Assembly (NCBI GenBank): GCA_042663485.1
Contig: JBHTAF010000002.1
Strand: one strand, 5' to 3'
Source of the DNA: Natronosalvus sp042663485
Lineage (GTDB): Archaea > Halobacteriota > Halobacteria > Halobacteriales > Natrialbaceae
Length of the DNA: 64,000 bases
The notes beneath the pieces were generated by a model that was not told the DNA's origin, ran no database searches, and saw only the letters and a program-made list of their open reading frames with translations. The position numbers and the translations under genes were made by a program. Below, piece after piece: positions 25,220 to 33,386 of the stretch (position 1 is the first letter of the stretch; the number at the start of each line of letters is the position of its first letter).

Positions 25220-26770
25220 GTGCGACTCGTCCAGCTATCGGTTCCGGAGGGAAAACTCGAGGCCGTCCGCAAGGCCCTCGACGAGGACGAACTCCCCTAC
25301 GTCATCACGGACGAAACCAGCGGCCGCGGCCACGAGGCGCTCGTCTACATTCCGCTGCCGACGGGGATGGTCGAATCGACGCTCGATACGCTGCGCGCCC
25401 GCGGCATCGGTGAGGACGCCTACACGGTCGTCGTCGACGCCGAGACGGTCATATCCGAGGAGTTCGACGCGCTCCAGGACGAGAACGACGCCGGGGACGT
25501 CGAGTCCGAGCGTATCTCGAGACAGGAATTGCGGACCGAGGCCACCGAACTGACGCCGCCGCTCGACGTGTTCGTCGTGATGACGGTCGTCAGCACCGTC
25601 GTCGCCACGGCAGGACTCCTCCTCGACTCGGCGGCCGTGGTCGTCGGCTCGATGGTGATCGCGCCGCTGATCGGGCCCGCCCTGGGCGCGAGCGTCGGCT
25701 CCGTGATCAACGACGAGGAGTTGCTCGCCACGAGCGTCAAGTACCAGCTTCTCGGAGTCGTCCTGGCGATCGTCGCGGCGGCGGTCTTCGCCTGGCTCGT
25801 CAGGCTGGGGAACATCGTGCCGCCGGGGCTCGCCATCAGCGGCGTCGACGAGATTGAAGAGCGCCTCACCCCAGACCTGCTCTCGCTGGCCGTCGCGCTC
25901 GGGGCCGGTGTCGCCGGCGTGGTGAGCATCACGACGGGCATCTCTGTCGCTCTCGTCGGGGTCATGATCGCCGCCGCCCTTATCCCGCCGGCCGCCGCGG
26001 CCGGCATTGCCATCGCCTGGGGCGAACCGATGGCCGCCGTCGGCTCGACCGTCCTCGTCCTCGTGAACGTCCTCTCGGTGAACCTCGCCGGACTCCTCAC
26101 GCTCTGGTACGCCGGCTACCGACCCGAACGGCTCTTCGATCGCGGCCTCGCCGAACGTCGCGTTCGCAAACAGGTCGTCGGCCTGATCGTCGTCGTCCTG
26201 GTGTTCTCGACGTTCCTGGGTGGGATCACCTACTCGAACTTTACGACCGCTACCTTCGAGGACGACGCTCGGACCGAAACCCAGGAACTGCTCGAGCAAG
26301 AGCAGTACGCGGCTTACGAACTCATCGCCCTCGATATCGAACTTACCGACGACTTCCCCTTCCGCGGGCCCGAACGGGTGATCGTCACCATTGGTGGCCC
26401 GCCCCAGGACGCCCCGATCGGCATCGCGACCGACCTCGAGGAACGCATCTCGGCACAGACCGACGACCCCGTCGCGGTCACCGTCCGCTACGTCGACGTC
26501 ATTTCCCTCGGTCCGGAAAACGACAGTGACGAGGAGACGACCGACGGCGACGGGGCGGGTGTCGGTGAAGACGGGACGACGTCGCTTCAGCAACCGACGT
26601 CACTTCAGCAATCGACGTCGCTCGAGGTGCACGAGTGGACGCGAGAGAGGACCCGAGAAGTGGGAGTCGATCAGCGATCTCGAGACGGCAACTCCGGCTC
26701 GTACCCGATGGCATCGACGGCGGCCTCGAGCACCGCGTCGACGTTCTCGCCGGTCTCGACGCTCATGTAG
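25220..26770 (+). CDS. TIGR00341/DUF389 family membrane protein
   Basis: A 516-residue protein starting with GTG at 25220. The first 90 residues are a soluble ferredoxin-like domain (VRLVQLSVPEGKLEAVRKAL). The DUF389 membrane part follows with about six to eight helices and the conserved loops GSMVIAPLIGPALGASVGSV and GVMIAAALIPPAAAAGIAIA. A second soluble part covers about residues 350-430. The last 85 residues are low-complexity and include an imperfect direct repeat (TSLQQPTSLQQSTSLE). The final 100 bases overlap the convergent GTPase gene on the other strand. Function unknown; small-molecule transport is often suggested for the family. Confidence 0.85.
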   Translation: MRLVQLSVPEGKLEAVRKALDEDELPYVITDETSGRGHEALVYIPLPTGMVESTLDTLRARGIGEDAYTVVVDAETVISEEFDALQDENDAGDVESERISRQELRTEATELTPPLDVFVVMTVVSTVVATAGLLLDSAAVVVGSMVIAPLIGPALGASVGSVINDEELLATSVKYQLLGVVLAIVAAAVFAWLVRLGNIVPPGLAISGVDEIEERLTPDLLSLAVALGAGVAGVVSITTGISVALVGVMIAAALIPPAAAAGIAIAWGEPMAAVGSTVLVLVNVLSVNLAGLLTLWYAGYRPERLFDRGLAERRVRKQVVGLIVVVLVFSTFLGGITYSNFTTATFEDDARTETQELLEQEQYAAYELIALDIELTDDFPFRGPERVIVTIGGPPQDAPIGIATDLEERISAQTDDPVAVTVRYVDVISLGPENDSDEETTDGDGAGVGEDGTTSLQQPTSLQQSTSLEVHEWTRERTREVGVDQRSRDGNSGSYPMASTAASSTASTFSPVSTLM

Positions 26771-27639
26771 AAGTCGGCCTCGACGTCGCGTGAGCGGTCG
26801 GCCTTGTTACAGACCGTGAACACCGGCAGGTCCGCGAACTGGTCGGCGATGGCGTCGCGCAACTCGAGCTGGTCCGCGAGCGGGTAGCCACACTCCTCAC
26901 TGGCGTCGACGAAGACGAGGACGCAGTCGCCGAGGTGCTCGAGGGCGCTGACGGCCTGGGACTCGATCTCGTTTCGTTCCTGTGGCGGCCGGTCGAGCAG
27001 ACCCGGCGTGTCGATGATCTGGTGGCGGATGTGGTCGCTGGTGAAGTGACCCAGGCCGATGCCCCTCGTCGTGAACGGGTAGGAAGCCGTCTCGCCGCGG
27101 GCGTTGGTGACGGCATTGACGAACGAGGACTTGCCGACGTTGGGGTAGCCGGCGACGACGATGGTCGGCTCCTCCGGGTTGATCTCGGGCAGATCCCGTA
27201 GGTCGTTGCGCGAGTCGTTGATGTAGCGCAGTTCGTCGTCGACCTGCTCGACGATGTCCGCCAGGCGGGCGAAGGCCTGTTTCCGGTACTTCCTGGCCGT
27301 GTCGACGTCGGTCTTGCGCAGCTTCGGCTGGTACTCCTGGTGGATCTCGCGGGTCTTTCGGCTGGCCCACATCACCTCCGAGAGGCTCTGGCGGAGGCGG
27401 TCGACGTCGACGATAGCGTCGGCCAGTTCCTCGTAGAACGGGTGGACGTCGTACTCGAAGTCCGGCCAGGAGGTGACGACGTTCTCGAGGTTGTCCGAGA
27501 GGATATTCGCCGCCGTCTGGAGCATCGACTGCTGGGCGTCGAGCCCCTTCTGAGCCCGACCGGCCCGCGAGGCCCGGGAGAACGCCTTGTCGATCAGCTC
27601 TTCCGACGTGGGCGTGGTCGGAAGGTCTTCGAAAATCAT
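26671..27639 (-). CDS. Nog1-like GTPase (OBG-HflX-like group)
   Basis: A 322-residue GTPase starting at the ATG at 27639 (MIFEDLPTTPTSEELIDKAF). The N-terminal 150 residues are the helical Nog1 bundle (RAGRAQKGLDAQQSMLQTA). The G domain follows: G1 GYPNVGKSS, G2 in TRGIGLGHF, G3 DTPGLLD, G4 NKAD and a G5-like SVETGEN. Nog1 proteins assist maturation of the large ribosomal subunit, and archaeal ones are expected to do the same. The frame extending 70 codons further upstream lacks conservation. It is divergent from the DUF5518 gene, and its 3' end overlaps the DUF389 gene. Confidence 0.93.
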   Translation of the reverse strand: MIFEDLPTTPTSEELIDKAFSRASRAGRAQKGLDAQQSMLQTAANILSDNLENVVTSWPDFEYDVHPFYEELADAIVDVDRLRQSLSEVMWASRKTREIHQEYQPKLRKTDVDTARKYRKQAFARLADIVEQVDDELRYINDSRNDLRDLPEINPEEPTIVVAGYPNVGKSSFVNAVTNARGETASYPFTTRGIGLGHFTSDHIRHQIIDTPGLLDRPPQERNEIESQAVSALEHLGDCVLVFVDASEECGYPLADQLELRDAIADQFADLPVFTVCNKADRSRDVEADFYMSVETGENVDAVLEAAVDAIGYEPELPSRDR

Positions 27640-27811
27640 ACTCACACTAGCGGCAGGGAGCTTAAAAGGTCGTTCGATACGCGGCGGTCGCTCACGAGCG
27701 GTGCGGTCTCGAGCGATTTGCCCTGCCGCAATCGCCGCGGGCCTCGAGTTCGCGGACCGAACAGTCGATTCCGGCGGACGATATATGCGCCTCGAGTCCC
27801 ATACTACGGGT

Positions 27812-28183
27812 ATGACAGACTGGCGTGCGGCAGGGATCGGCTTCCTCACGATCGTCGTTCTGAGCGTCTTCGGCGTCGTCGCCCCCGGCCTCGGCCAGCT
27901 GACCGCGGGGCTCGTCGGCGGCTTCGTCGCGGGCTACCTCGCCGGCGGCGGCCTCGGGTCCGGGTTCTGGCACGGCCTGCTCGCCGGCTCGCTCGGGGGC
28001 ATTATCGCCGGCGTGATCCTGGCGCTCGTCGTCGCCGTCGCGGGCTTCGCGCTCGGTCCCGTCGGCGCCGCCATCTCGAGCGCCGCTGGCGTGGGGATAT
28101 TCCTCGTCGCCCTCGTCCTCGCCATCGTCATGGCGCTCGAGAGCGCCGTCGCGGGGGCACTTGGGGCCGTGCTCAATCCCTGA
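27812..28183 (+). CDS. DUF5518-type small membrane protein
   Basis: A 123-residue protein starting at the ATG at 27812, with four glycine-rich membrane helices (AAGIGFLTIVVLSVFGVVA; LTAGLVGGFVAGYLAGGG; HGLLAGSLGGIIAGVILALV; AAGVGIFLVALVLAIVM). The repeated GLxGGFVAGYL/GLLAGSLGGII pattern is characteristic of DUF5518, a haloarchaeal family without known function. It is divergent from the GTPase gene, sharing a 172-base upstream region that includes ATATATGCG about 30 bases before the start, a possible TATA element. Confidence 0.82.
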   Translation: MTDWRAAGIGFLTIVVLSVFGVVAPGLGQLTAGLVGGFVAGYLAGGGLGSGFWHGLLAGSLGGIIAGVILALVVAVAGFALGPVGAAISSAAGVGIFLVALVLAIVMALESAVAGALGAVLNP

Positions 28184-28213
28184 GACGGCTTCCGGATCGC
28201 CACCCGGGTCACC

Positions 28214-29284
28214 TCAGGCCGTCTGCAGGTAATCGACGACCGACCAGCCGACAGAGCCGTCGTTCCACTCGATGTGCCACCACTGGTAGCCGTCGCCGGT
28301 CTGTGGCCCCTGGGTAACGACGCCGCGGGTTCCCCCGGAAACCGTCGAGCGAACGTCGTCGTAGACGCTCGGACCCGAGCGGACGTTCAGATCTGTCGTC
28401 GACTCGACGCGCGTTCCGTGACAGAACGTGGGGCAGGCCTCGAGCCACGGCTCGGCACACCAGGCCCAGACGTCGTCCGCGTGGAAGTGCAGCCCCCACC
28501 AGGTGTAGCCGTCGGCGGACTCGGGCCCGTTGATGACCCGCCCGACGGACCCCTCTGGCATCGTCGCGACGATGGTCGAGTCGGTGCCGGGCTGTTCGCG
28601 GGCGTTGAGGTCGGCCGTGGTGTGGACAGCCTGGTCCATTGCGAACGTTGCGCCACCGCCGCCACCGCCGTCGCCCACGAAGTCCATCAGCCGCGACCCC
28701 GACCAGTCGGGTCCCGGACACGCCGTCGAATTCGAACTCGAGCAGTAGCTATTGGTCGGCGCGTGGCGGTGCTCGATGATCCCGCCGCTGGCGTTACACG
28801 GCGCCGACATCGACGTGTAGTAGTTTCTCGGAATGTCGTAGGTGTCCGCCAGGTAGTCGATGAGGGCCGCCGAGCGCTGGTACATCGTGTCCGAGATGTA
28901 TCCCTGTGATTCGGTCCACTCGTGTTCGATGCCGATCGCACTCGAGTTGAAGCCGCTGGCGTGCCAGGCGACGTTCGACTCGTCGACCATCTTCGTCGTG
29001 TGCCCGTCCGAGTTGCGGATCACGTAGTGGGCGGAGACGTTCGCATCGGGGTTCTGGAACCAGCTGATTGCGCCCGAGTACGACCCGACCGTCGTGTGCA
29101 CGACGATCCAGTTGATGTCGTCGACACCGCGGTCTGCCCACGAGTAGTTGCTCGAGTCCGCCGCGACCCAGCGATCGACCAGTTCCTCGGCCGCGAGTGC
29201 CGACGTGCTGGTCGCTGCAAGCGATGCCGCGCCGCCGACCGAGAGGCCGGCCGCTTTCAGGAGTGTTCGCCTGTTTGCATCCAT
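28214..29284 (-). CDS. Tat-exported N-acetylmuramoyl-L-alanine amidase-like protein with SH3-type repeats
   Basis: A 356-residue secreted protein starting at the ATG at 29284 (MDANRRTLLKAAGLSVGGAA), which is a twin-arginine signal. Residues 35-200 form an amidase_2 (PGRP) domain: WIVVHTTVGS supplies one metal His, HYVIRNSDGHTTKMV and NVAWHASGFNSSAIGIEHE follow, and CPGPDW near the end takes the place of the usual H...C/K metal pair. After a Gly linker (GDGGGGGG) come two bacterial-SH3-like repeats (TTADLNAREQPGTDSTIVAT and TTDLNVRSGPSVYDDVRSTV). Archaea of this group lack peptidoglycan, so it may cleave bacterial walls or another amide polymer. Acquisition from bacteria is likely. Confidence 0.9.
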   Translation of the reverse strand: MDANRRTLLKAAGLSVGGAASLAATSTSALAAEELVDRWVAADSSNYSWADRGVDDINWIVVHTTVGSYSGAISWFQNPDANVSAHYVIRNSDGHTTKMVDESNVAWHASGFNSSAIGIEHEWTESQGYISDTMYQRSAALIDYLADTYDIPRNYYTSMSAPCNASGGIIEHRHAPTNSYCSSSNSTACPGPDWSGSRLMDFVGDGGGGGGATFAMDQAVHTTADLNAREQPGTDSTIVATMPEGSVGRVINGPESADGYTWWGLHFHADDVWAWCAEPWLEACPTFCHGTRVESTTDLNVRSGPSVYDDVRSTVSGGTRGVVTQGPQTGDGYQWWHIEWNDGSVGWSVVDYLQTA

Positions 29285-29470
29285 ACCATTTAACATATAA
29301 GATAATTAAATAAATAATTTTTGTCTGGTCAGATATAGGAATTTTAGAAGGCACGTCCGGTATCGAGTGACTGCCGGGGCTCGAGAGGACGCTGTTGCAC
29401 GAGGACGGTACCGCTGGACGATCACCTACCATTATACGACGGCGCACGTACTGTCCGCCAGCGAAAACGC

Positions 29471-29974
29471 ATGTTCGACGAGATCATGGAGAAATTCGAG
29501 GGGTCGCCGAGCCAGCAGGCGGTCATCCGCCTCCTCCTGGAGCGGGGCTTCTCGGTCAACGACGAAGGCCGGGTCGTCTCGGGCGGAATCGAGATCCCCA
29601 ACACGGGCATCGCTCGCGAAATCGACGTCGACCGGCGCGTCGTCGACTCGACGACGGACGTCATCCTGGATGATCCCGAGTTGCGACGGATTTTCCAGAA
29701 CATCTCGCAGGTGCCGAGCCTGATGGACCTGGCACCCGTTCTCGACCTGACGGTGCTCTCGATCGAGGTCGCCGACGCCGAACAGGAAGGTATCGTTTCC
29801 TCGGTGACGGGAATCCTGGCCGACCACGGCATCTCGATCCGTCAGACGATCAGCGAGGACCCGGAGTTCACCGACGAACCGCGCCTCCACCTCGTCACCG
29901 ACGAAGACCTACCGGGCGAGGTCATCACCGATATCCGCACACTGTCGTTCGTGCGCTCGATCGAGTTGCAGTAG
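29471..29974 (+). CDS. ACT-domain regulator of amino acid metabolism (COG2150 type)
   Basis: A 167-residue protein starting at the ATG at 29471. The N-terminal 60 residues form a winged-helix-like part (SPSQQAVIRLLLERGFSVNDEG). Residues 90-165 are an ACT domain (TVLSIEVADAEQEGIVSSVTG, then GISIRQTISEDPEFTDEPRL). This is the COG2150 architecture, predicted to bind an amino acid and act on transcription. No biosynthetic gene is adjacent. The adjacent upstream gene on the other strand (amidase) and the next gene (PitA) are unrelated, so it is probably a single unit. Confidence 0.88.
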   Translation: MFDEIMEKFEGSPSQQAVIRLLLERGFSVNDEGRVVSGGIEIPNTGIAREIDVDRRVVDSTTDVILDDPELRRIFQNISQVPSLMDLAPVLDLTVLSIEVADAEQEGIVSSVTGILADHGISIRQTISEDPEFTDEPRLHLVTDEDLPGEVITDIRTLSFVRSIELQ

Positions 29975-30035
29975 TCTCTCGGATTCGTCGAGTTCCGGAT
30001 CGTCTCGAGTCGTCGTCCCTTGGCGCTGATTATGC

Positions 30036-30049
30036 TATAGAACGTATAG
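30036..30049. promoter_or_regulatory. TATAGAACnTATAG motif upstream of pitA
   Basis: TATAGAACGTATAG lies 85 bases before the pitA start; with the preceding C it forms CTATA-GAACG-TATAG, an inverted repeat. The same 14-base pattern recurs twice at 49145-49192. An operator for a haloarchaeal repressor is likely; the nearby ATATATAGT is a possible TATA box. Confidence 0.5.
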
Positions 30050-30133
30050 TATTTTGATGTAAAATATATAGTAAAGACAGTCCAGCGAATCGGAAACCGT
30101 TCGTTATTCACCGCTGCACTCGAAGCCCCACGT

Positions 30134-31657
30134 ATGGACCGACGCAGACCGCCACAGACCGAGGAAGGCTGGTACGTGCTACACGACTTCCGGTCGGTCG
30201 ACTGGGACGCCTGGCGAAACGCCCCGGAACGCCGACGCGCACGCGCACTCGAGGAGGGCGTCGACTACCTCTCGAGTGCGACGTCCCTGACCGACGTCGA
30301 CGCCGAGGAGGGTGGTTCGGCCGTCTTCTCCGTCATCGGCCACGAAGCCGATTTCATGGTGCTCCACCTCCGGCCGACGATCGCCGATCTCGACGCCCTC
30401 GAGCGCCGGTTCGAGGGGACGGCCCTCGCCGAATTTACCGAGCACACCGACTCCTACCTCTCGGTCACGGAGGTCTCGGGCTACATGTCCGAGGAGTACT
30501 TCGAGGAGGACGGGGAGGCAGACTCCGGCATCGCCCGCTACATCGAGTCCCGGCTCGAGCCCGAGATTCCCGACGCCGAGTACGTCTCCTTTTACCCGAT
30601 GGACAAGCGCCGCGACGCCGAGTGGAACTGGTACGACCTGCCGTTCGACGAACGCGCGGAGTACATGTCCGGCCACGGTGACATCGGTCGGAAATACGCC
30701 GGTCGCGTCACCCAGATCATCTCCGGAAGCGTCGGCCTCGACGACCACGAGTGGGGCGTAACGCTGTTCGCCGACGACCCGGCCGACATCAAGGAACTGC
30801 TCTACGAGATGCGGTTCGATCCCTCGAGTTCGCGCTTCGGGGAGTTCGGCCGGTTCCGCTTCGGGCGCCGGTTCGCGCCCGAGAATTTGGGGGCGCTCCT
30901 GGCGGGCGAGCGGGTGTCGCAGGACGTGGACGACGGAGACGGGCACGGAAACGAACACGGACACGGCTCGAGCCACCACGACGAGGACGGACGCGGTCAC
31001 CACCACGGGGGTGCCGACTCGAGCGGCCACGATCACGCACACGGGAGCGACGACGGAGACGACAGCGACGTCCGCGACGAACTCGAGGACCTCGGCGTCT
31101 ACGCCGGGAAGCCCCACGGCGAGGACGTCCACGCGGTGGTGCTCTACTCCGCCGCCGACGTCGACGACCTCTTCGAGGAGGTCCAGGGCCTCCGGGCGAA
31201 CTTCGATCACTACGACAGCCACGTCAAGACGGCCGTCTACGACGCCGAGGGCGACGGAGACGAGAGCGAGGCCGCCGTCGTCAGCCTCTGGGAGACCGAA
31301 CGCGCCGCAAACACGGCTGCCGGCTTCCTCGGGGACCTCCCCGACGTCGTCCGACAGGCGGGCGACGACGGCGACTCCTGGGGCACGATGGGGATGTTCT
31401 ACGCCGTCGAGCCGGATCACCGCGGTGACTTCGTCGGAACCTTCGAGGACGTTGGCGACGCGCTCGCGGACATGAACGGCCACCGGAAGACTACCCTACT
31501 GGCGAATCTCGAGGACGAGAACGACATGTTCATAGCCAGCCGTTGGGACGCCCGCGAGGACGCGATGGCGTTCTTCCGGAGCGACGCGTTCGCCGAGACC
31601 GTCGAGTGGGGCCGCGACATCCTGACCGAGCGCCCGCGGCACGTGTTCCTGGCCTGA
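30134..31657 (+). CDS. pitA: PitA: chlorite dismutase-like/coproheme decarboxylase domain fused to ABM monooxygenase-like domain
   Basis: A 507-residue haloarchaeal fusion. Residues 1-255 are a Cld/HemQ-type heme domain: Y154 in YPMDKRR matches the catalytic Tyr of coproheme decarboxylases and H181 in YMSGHGD is the likely axial heme ligand. Residues 271-303 form a linker with 11 histidines in 33 residues. Residues 315-507 hold two antibiotic-monooxygenase-like (ABM) units (VYAGKPHGEDVHAVVLYSAA; KTTLLANLEDENDMFIASRW). The protein probably makes heme b from coproheme in the siroheme-independent archaeal route, or detoxifies heme-linked oxidants. The His-rich linker may bind metal. A TATAGAACGTATAG site precedes it. 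Confidence 0.9.
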   Translation: MDRRRPPQTEEGWYVLHDFRSVDWDAWRNAPERRRARALEEGVDYLSSATSLTDVDAEEGGSAVFSVIGHEADFMVLHLRPTIADLDALERRFEGTALAEFTEHTDSYLSVTEVSGYMSEEYFEEDGEADSGIARYIESRLEPEIPDAEYVSFYPMDKRRDAEWNWYDLPFDERAEYMSGHGDIGRKYAGRVTQIISGSVGLDDHEWGVTLFADDPADIKELLYEMRFDPSSSRFGEFGRFRFGRRFAPENLGALLAGERVSQDVDDGDGHGNEHGHGSSHHDEDGRGHHHGGADSSGHDHAHGSDDGDDSDVRDELEDLGVYAGKPHGEDVHAVVLYSAADVDDLFEEVQGLRANFDHYDSHVKTAVYDAEGDGDESEAAVVSLWETERAANTAAGFLGDLPDVVRQAGDDGDSWGTMGMFYAVEPDHRGDFVGTFEDVGDALADMNGHRKTTLLANLEDENDMFIASRWDAREDAMAFFRSDAFAETVEWGRDILTERPRHVFLA

Positions 31658-31660
31658 GTG

Positions 31661-31846
31661 CTAGATACCTGCCTCGGGCGACTCGTCGTAAAAGAAGTAG
31701 CCGGCGACCCCCGCGAGGCCGAGCGCGAGGGTCACCAAGGGCCACTTCCCGAGTTCTCTGCCCGTGAATTTCGCGTGGATCGTGACGAAAATCGTGAGTC
31801 CGACGTGGGCGCTGAGGGTCGCCGCGAGGAACGTCTGGATGTCCAT
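31661..31846 (-). CDS. Small membrane protein (61 aa)
   Basis: A 61-residue protein with two membrane helices (FLAATLSAHVGLTIFVTIHA and PLVTLALGLAGVAGYFFYD) separated by the polar turn KFTGRELGKW. It begins MDIQTF and ends in an acidic tail. The hydrophobic pattern and codon use support translation, and I recall similar short proteins in haloarchaea, without a known role. It is convergent with pitA (three-base gap) and divergent from the lipoprotein gene. Confidence 0.7.
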   Translation of the reverse strand: MDIQTFLAATLSAHVGLTIFVTIHAKFTGRELGKWPLVTLALGLAGVAGYFFYDESPEAGI

Positions 31847-31947
31847 CGCTCGCAGGTTCGACCGCGAGCGGATAGGGATGGTGATTTCGACTCGATGAGC
31901 ACGACGAGAGGGAAAAGTACACTTCGATCCACCCTCGAGAGTCGAGT

Positions 31948-32427
31948 GTGAACCGCCGCGCGTTCCTCGCTTGCGCCCCCGCCGTCGCCCTCGCCGGCTG
32001 TTTCTATCGTCTCGGACTCGCCGAGCGCGTCGTCGTTCTCGAGAAATCGATCGAGGGGGTCGAGGTCGACCTCGAGACCGCCGAACGACGGACGGTCACG
32101 CTCCTCACCAGGCGCGACGGCCCCGAGGGGCCGACCTACGAAACCGTTCACGATGACCTCGAGGGGGCGGTTTCCGACGACGAGCCGCTGACCTTCGAGG
32201 GCGACCTCCGCGAGGACCTCGAGTCCACGTACCCCGAGATTCGGCTCCGCGCTCGAGTTTGCGATTCGGCGCCGCTCGAGGACCCCGACGCCGTGAGTGG
32301 CTGTCGCTCGGTCTCGATCGTGAGCGAGGACTTCAACGAGGTTCGCGTCGGCGACGTGATCGACGTGCGCGAGAGCGACGACGGAATCGGGCTGCTCGAG
32401 GTTCACCAGCGGCGCGAGGATCGGTGA
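31948..32427 (+). CDS. Tat lipoprotein, unknown function
   Basis: A 159-residue precursor starting with GTG at 31948. The signal MNRRAFLACAPAVALAGCF combines an RR motif with a lipobox LAGC, so the mature protein would be anchored by a lipid at Cys18 on the outer face of the membrane. The remaining 140 residues are acidic and beta-rich (VEVDLETAERRTVTLLTRRD; RLRARVCDSAPLEDPDAVSG with two further cysteines). I recognise no family. It is probably monocistronic. Confidence 0.78.
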   Translation: MNRRAFLACAPAVALAGCFYRLGLAERVVVLEKSIEGVEVDLETAERRTVTLLTRRDGPEGPTYETVHDDLEGAVSDDEPLTFEGDLREDLESTYPEIRLRARVCDSAPLEDPDAVSGCRSVSIVSEDFNEVRVGDVIDVRESDDGIGLLEVHQRREDR

Positions 32428-32781
32428 ATTGGAGCGGTTTGGACTCGAGTTCTCGAACGACCTACCGGGCCCAGTAACAGCGATTCACCACGGCGTGGCC
32501 GCGAGAGAGCATCGCCGAATAGGCGATGGTCGTGAGCCGGGGAAGGGCAGGCGGTCAGTCGCCGTGGCGGTCCAGAAATCGCACCGCGAGCGAGGCGTCG
32601 CCGAGCGAGCAGACCGACGACTGACCCGCAGGGCAAGGAGGAGTGTTTTTGGTCTCTTGGCGAGCGCAGCGAGCCCAGGTCAGCGAGCACGTATGCTCGC
32701 CAGACAGCTTTTGCCGAGTGACGGCGAACCGTACGGTAGCAAAGCTACCGTCGGTGAGCCAGAACGCAGCGCAAAAGGTGG
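32428..32781. other. Intergenic region, no gene seen
   Basis: A 354-base gap between the lipoprotein gene and the end of the DUF5611 gene. Open frames exist on both strands but read as antisense-like, arginine-rich sequence. The centre contains short repeated GCGAGCGCAGCGAGC-type palindromes, common near haloarchaeal gene ends, and TGAGTGACGGCGAACC-like flanks. GAGGAGTGTTTTTGG at 32638-32652 may be part of a terminator. A structured RNA cannot be excluded, but nothing matches RNase P or SRP RNA by eye. Confidence 0.4.
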
Positions 32782-33165
32782 TTAGAAATCGTGGTCCGGA
32801 TCGTCCTCGACGGCTCGCTTGAGCGACTCGCGTCGGGACTTGGCGTCACGGCCGGTGGCCTCGAGCAGGAAGTCGTTCTTCGCGGAGACGGCCTCGCCGG
32901 CGGCCTCGAGTTCGTCGGGGCCGAGTTCGGTGGGGTCGCGCTCGACGAAGTCGACGGCGAGTTTGTCCTTCTTGCCGGAGTACTGGACGGCGCCGACCGT
33001 GATGCGCTCGAAGACGGGGTTGTCGGGTTCTTCGACGACGTAGAGGTCGCTTCCCTTGAACTCCTCGGTGTCCGTGATCGAGCCGAAGTAGTCTTCGACG
33101 GTGGCTTTCATGTCGGGGATTCGGTCCTCGAGATGTTCGCCGCGGCGCATCTTGTACTCCTTCAT
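32782..33165 (-). CDS. DUF5611 family protein
   Basis: A 127-residue protein starting at the ATG at 33165 (MKEYKMRRGEHLEDRIPDMK); the 13-codon extension upstream lacks support. It has an alpha-beta core (VEDYFGSITDTEEFKGSDLY, FERITVGAVQYSGKKDKLAVDF) and a charged helical tail. The pattern fits DUF5611, a small haloarchaeal/euryarchaeal family without known function. It is transcribed alone. Confidence 0.82.
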   Translation of the reverse strand: MKEYKMRRGEHLEDRIPDMKATVEDYFGSITDTEEFKGSDLYVVEEPDNPVFERITVGAVQYSGKKDKLAVDFVERDPTELGPDELEAAGEAVSAKNDFLLEATGRDAKSRRESLKRAVEDDPDHDF

Positions 33166-33386
33166 GGCAGAGCCATATACGGGGTAGTGTTTACCTCTTT
33201 TCATCGTCGCCAGCGGCTGTGAGGTGAGAGTCCGTTCAGGCGTCGTCCCGGTCGCGATTAGGTCGCTTGGCTCGAGGGTCGAGGGTCGCTTGGCTCGAGG
33301 CTCGAGTCGTCGAGAGGGGTCTGTTCGGTTCTCGAGGCCTCGAGCGCAGCGAGGTCAGGAAAATCGAACCTGGGCCGACCGAAGCG

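Noticed and set aside
32429..32785. A 118-codon frame in the gap before the DUF5611 gene
   Set aside because: The end of the product repeats a pattern of translated intergenic haloarchaeal repeats and has no conserved core.
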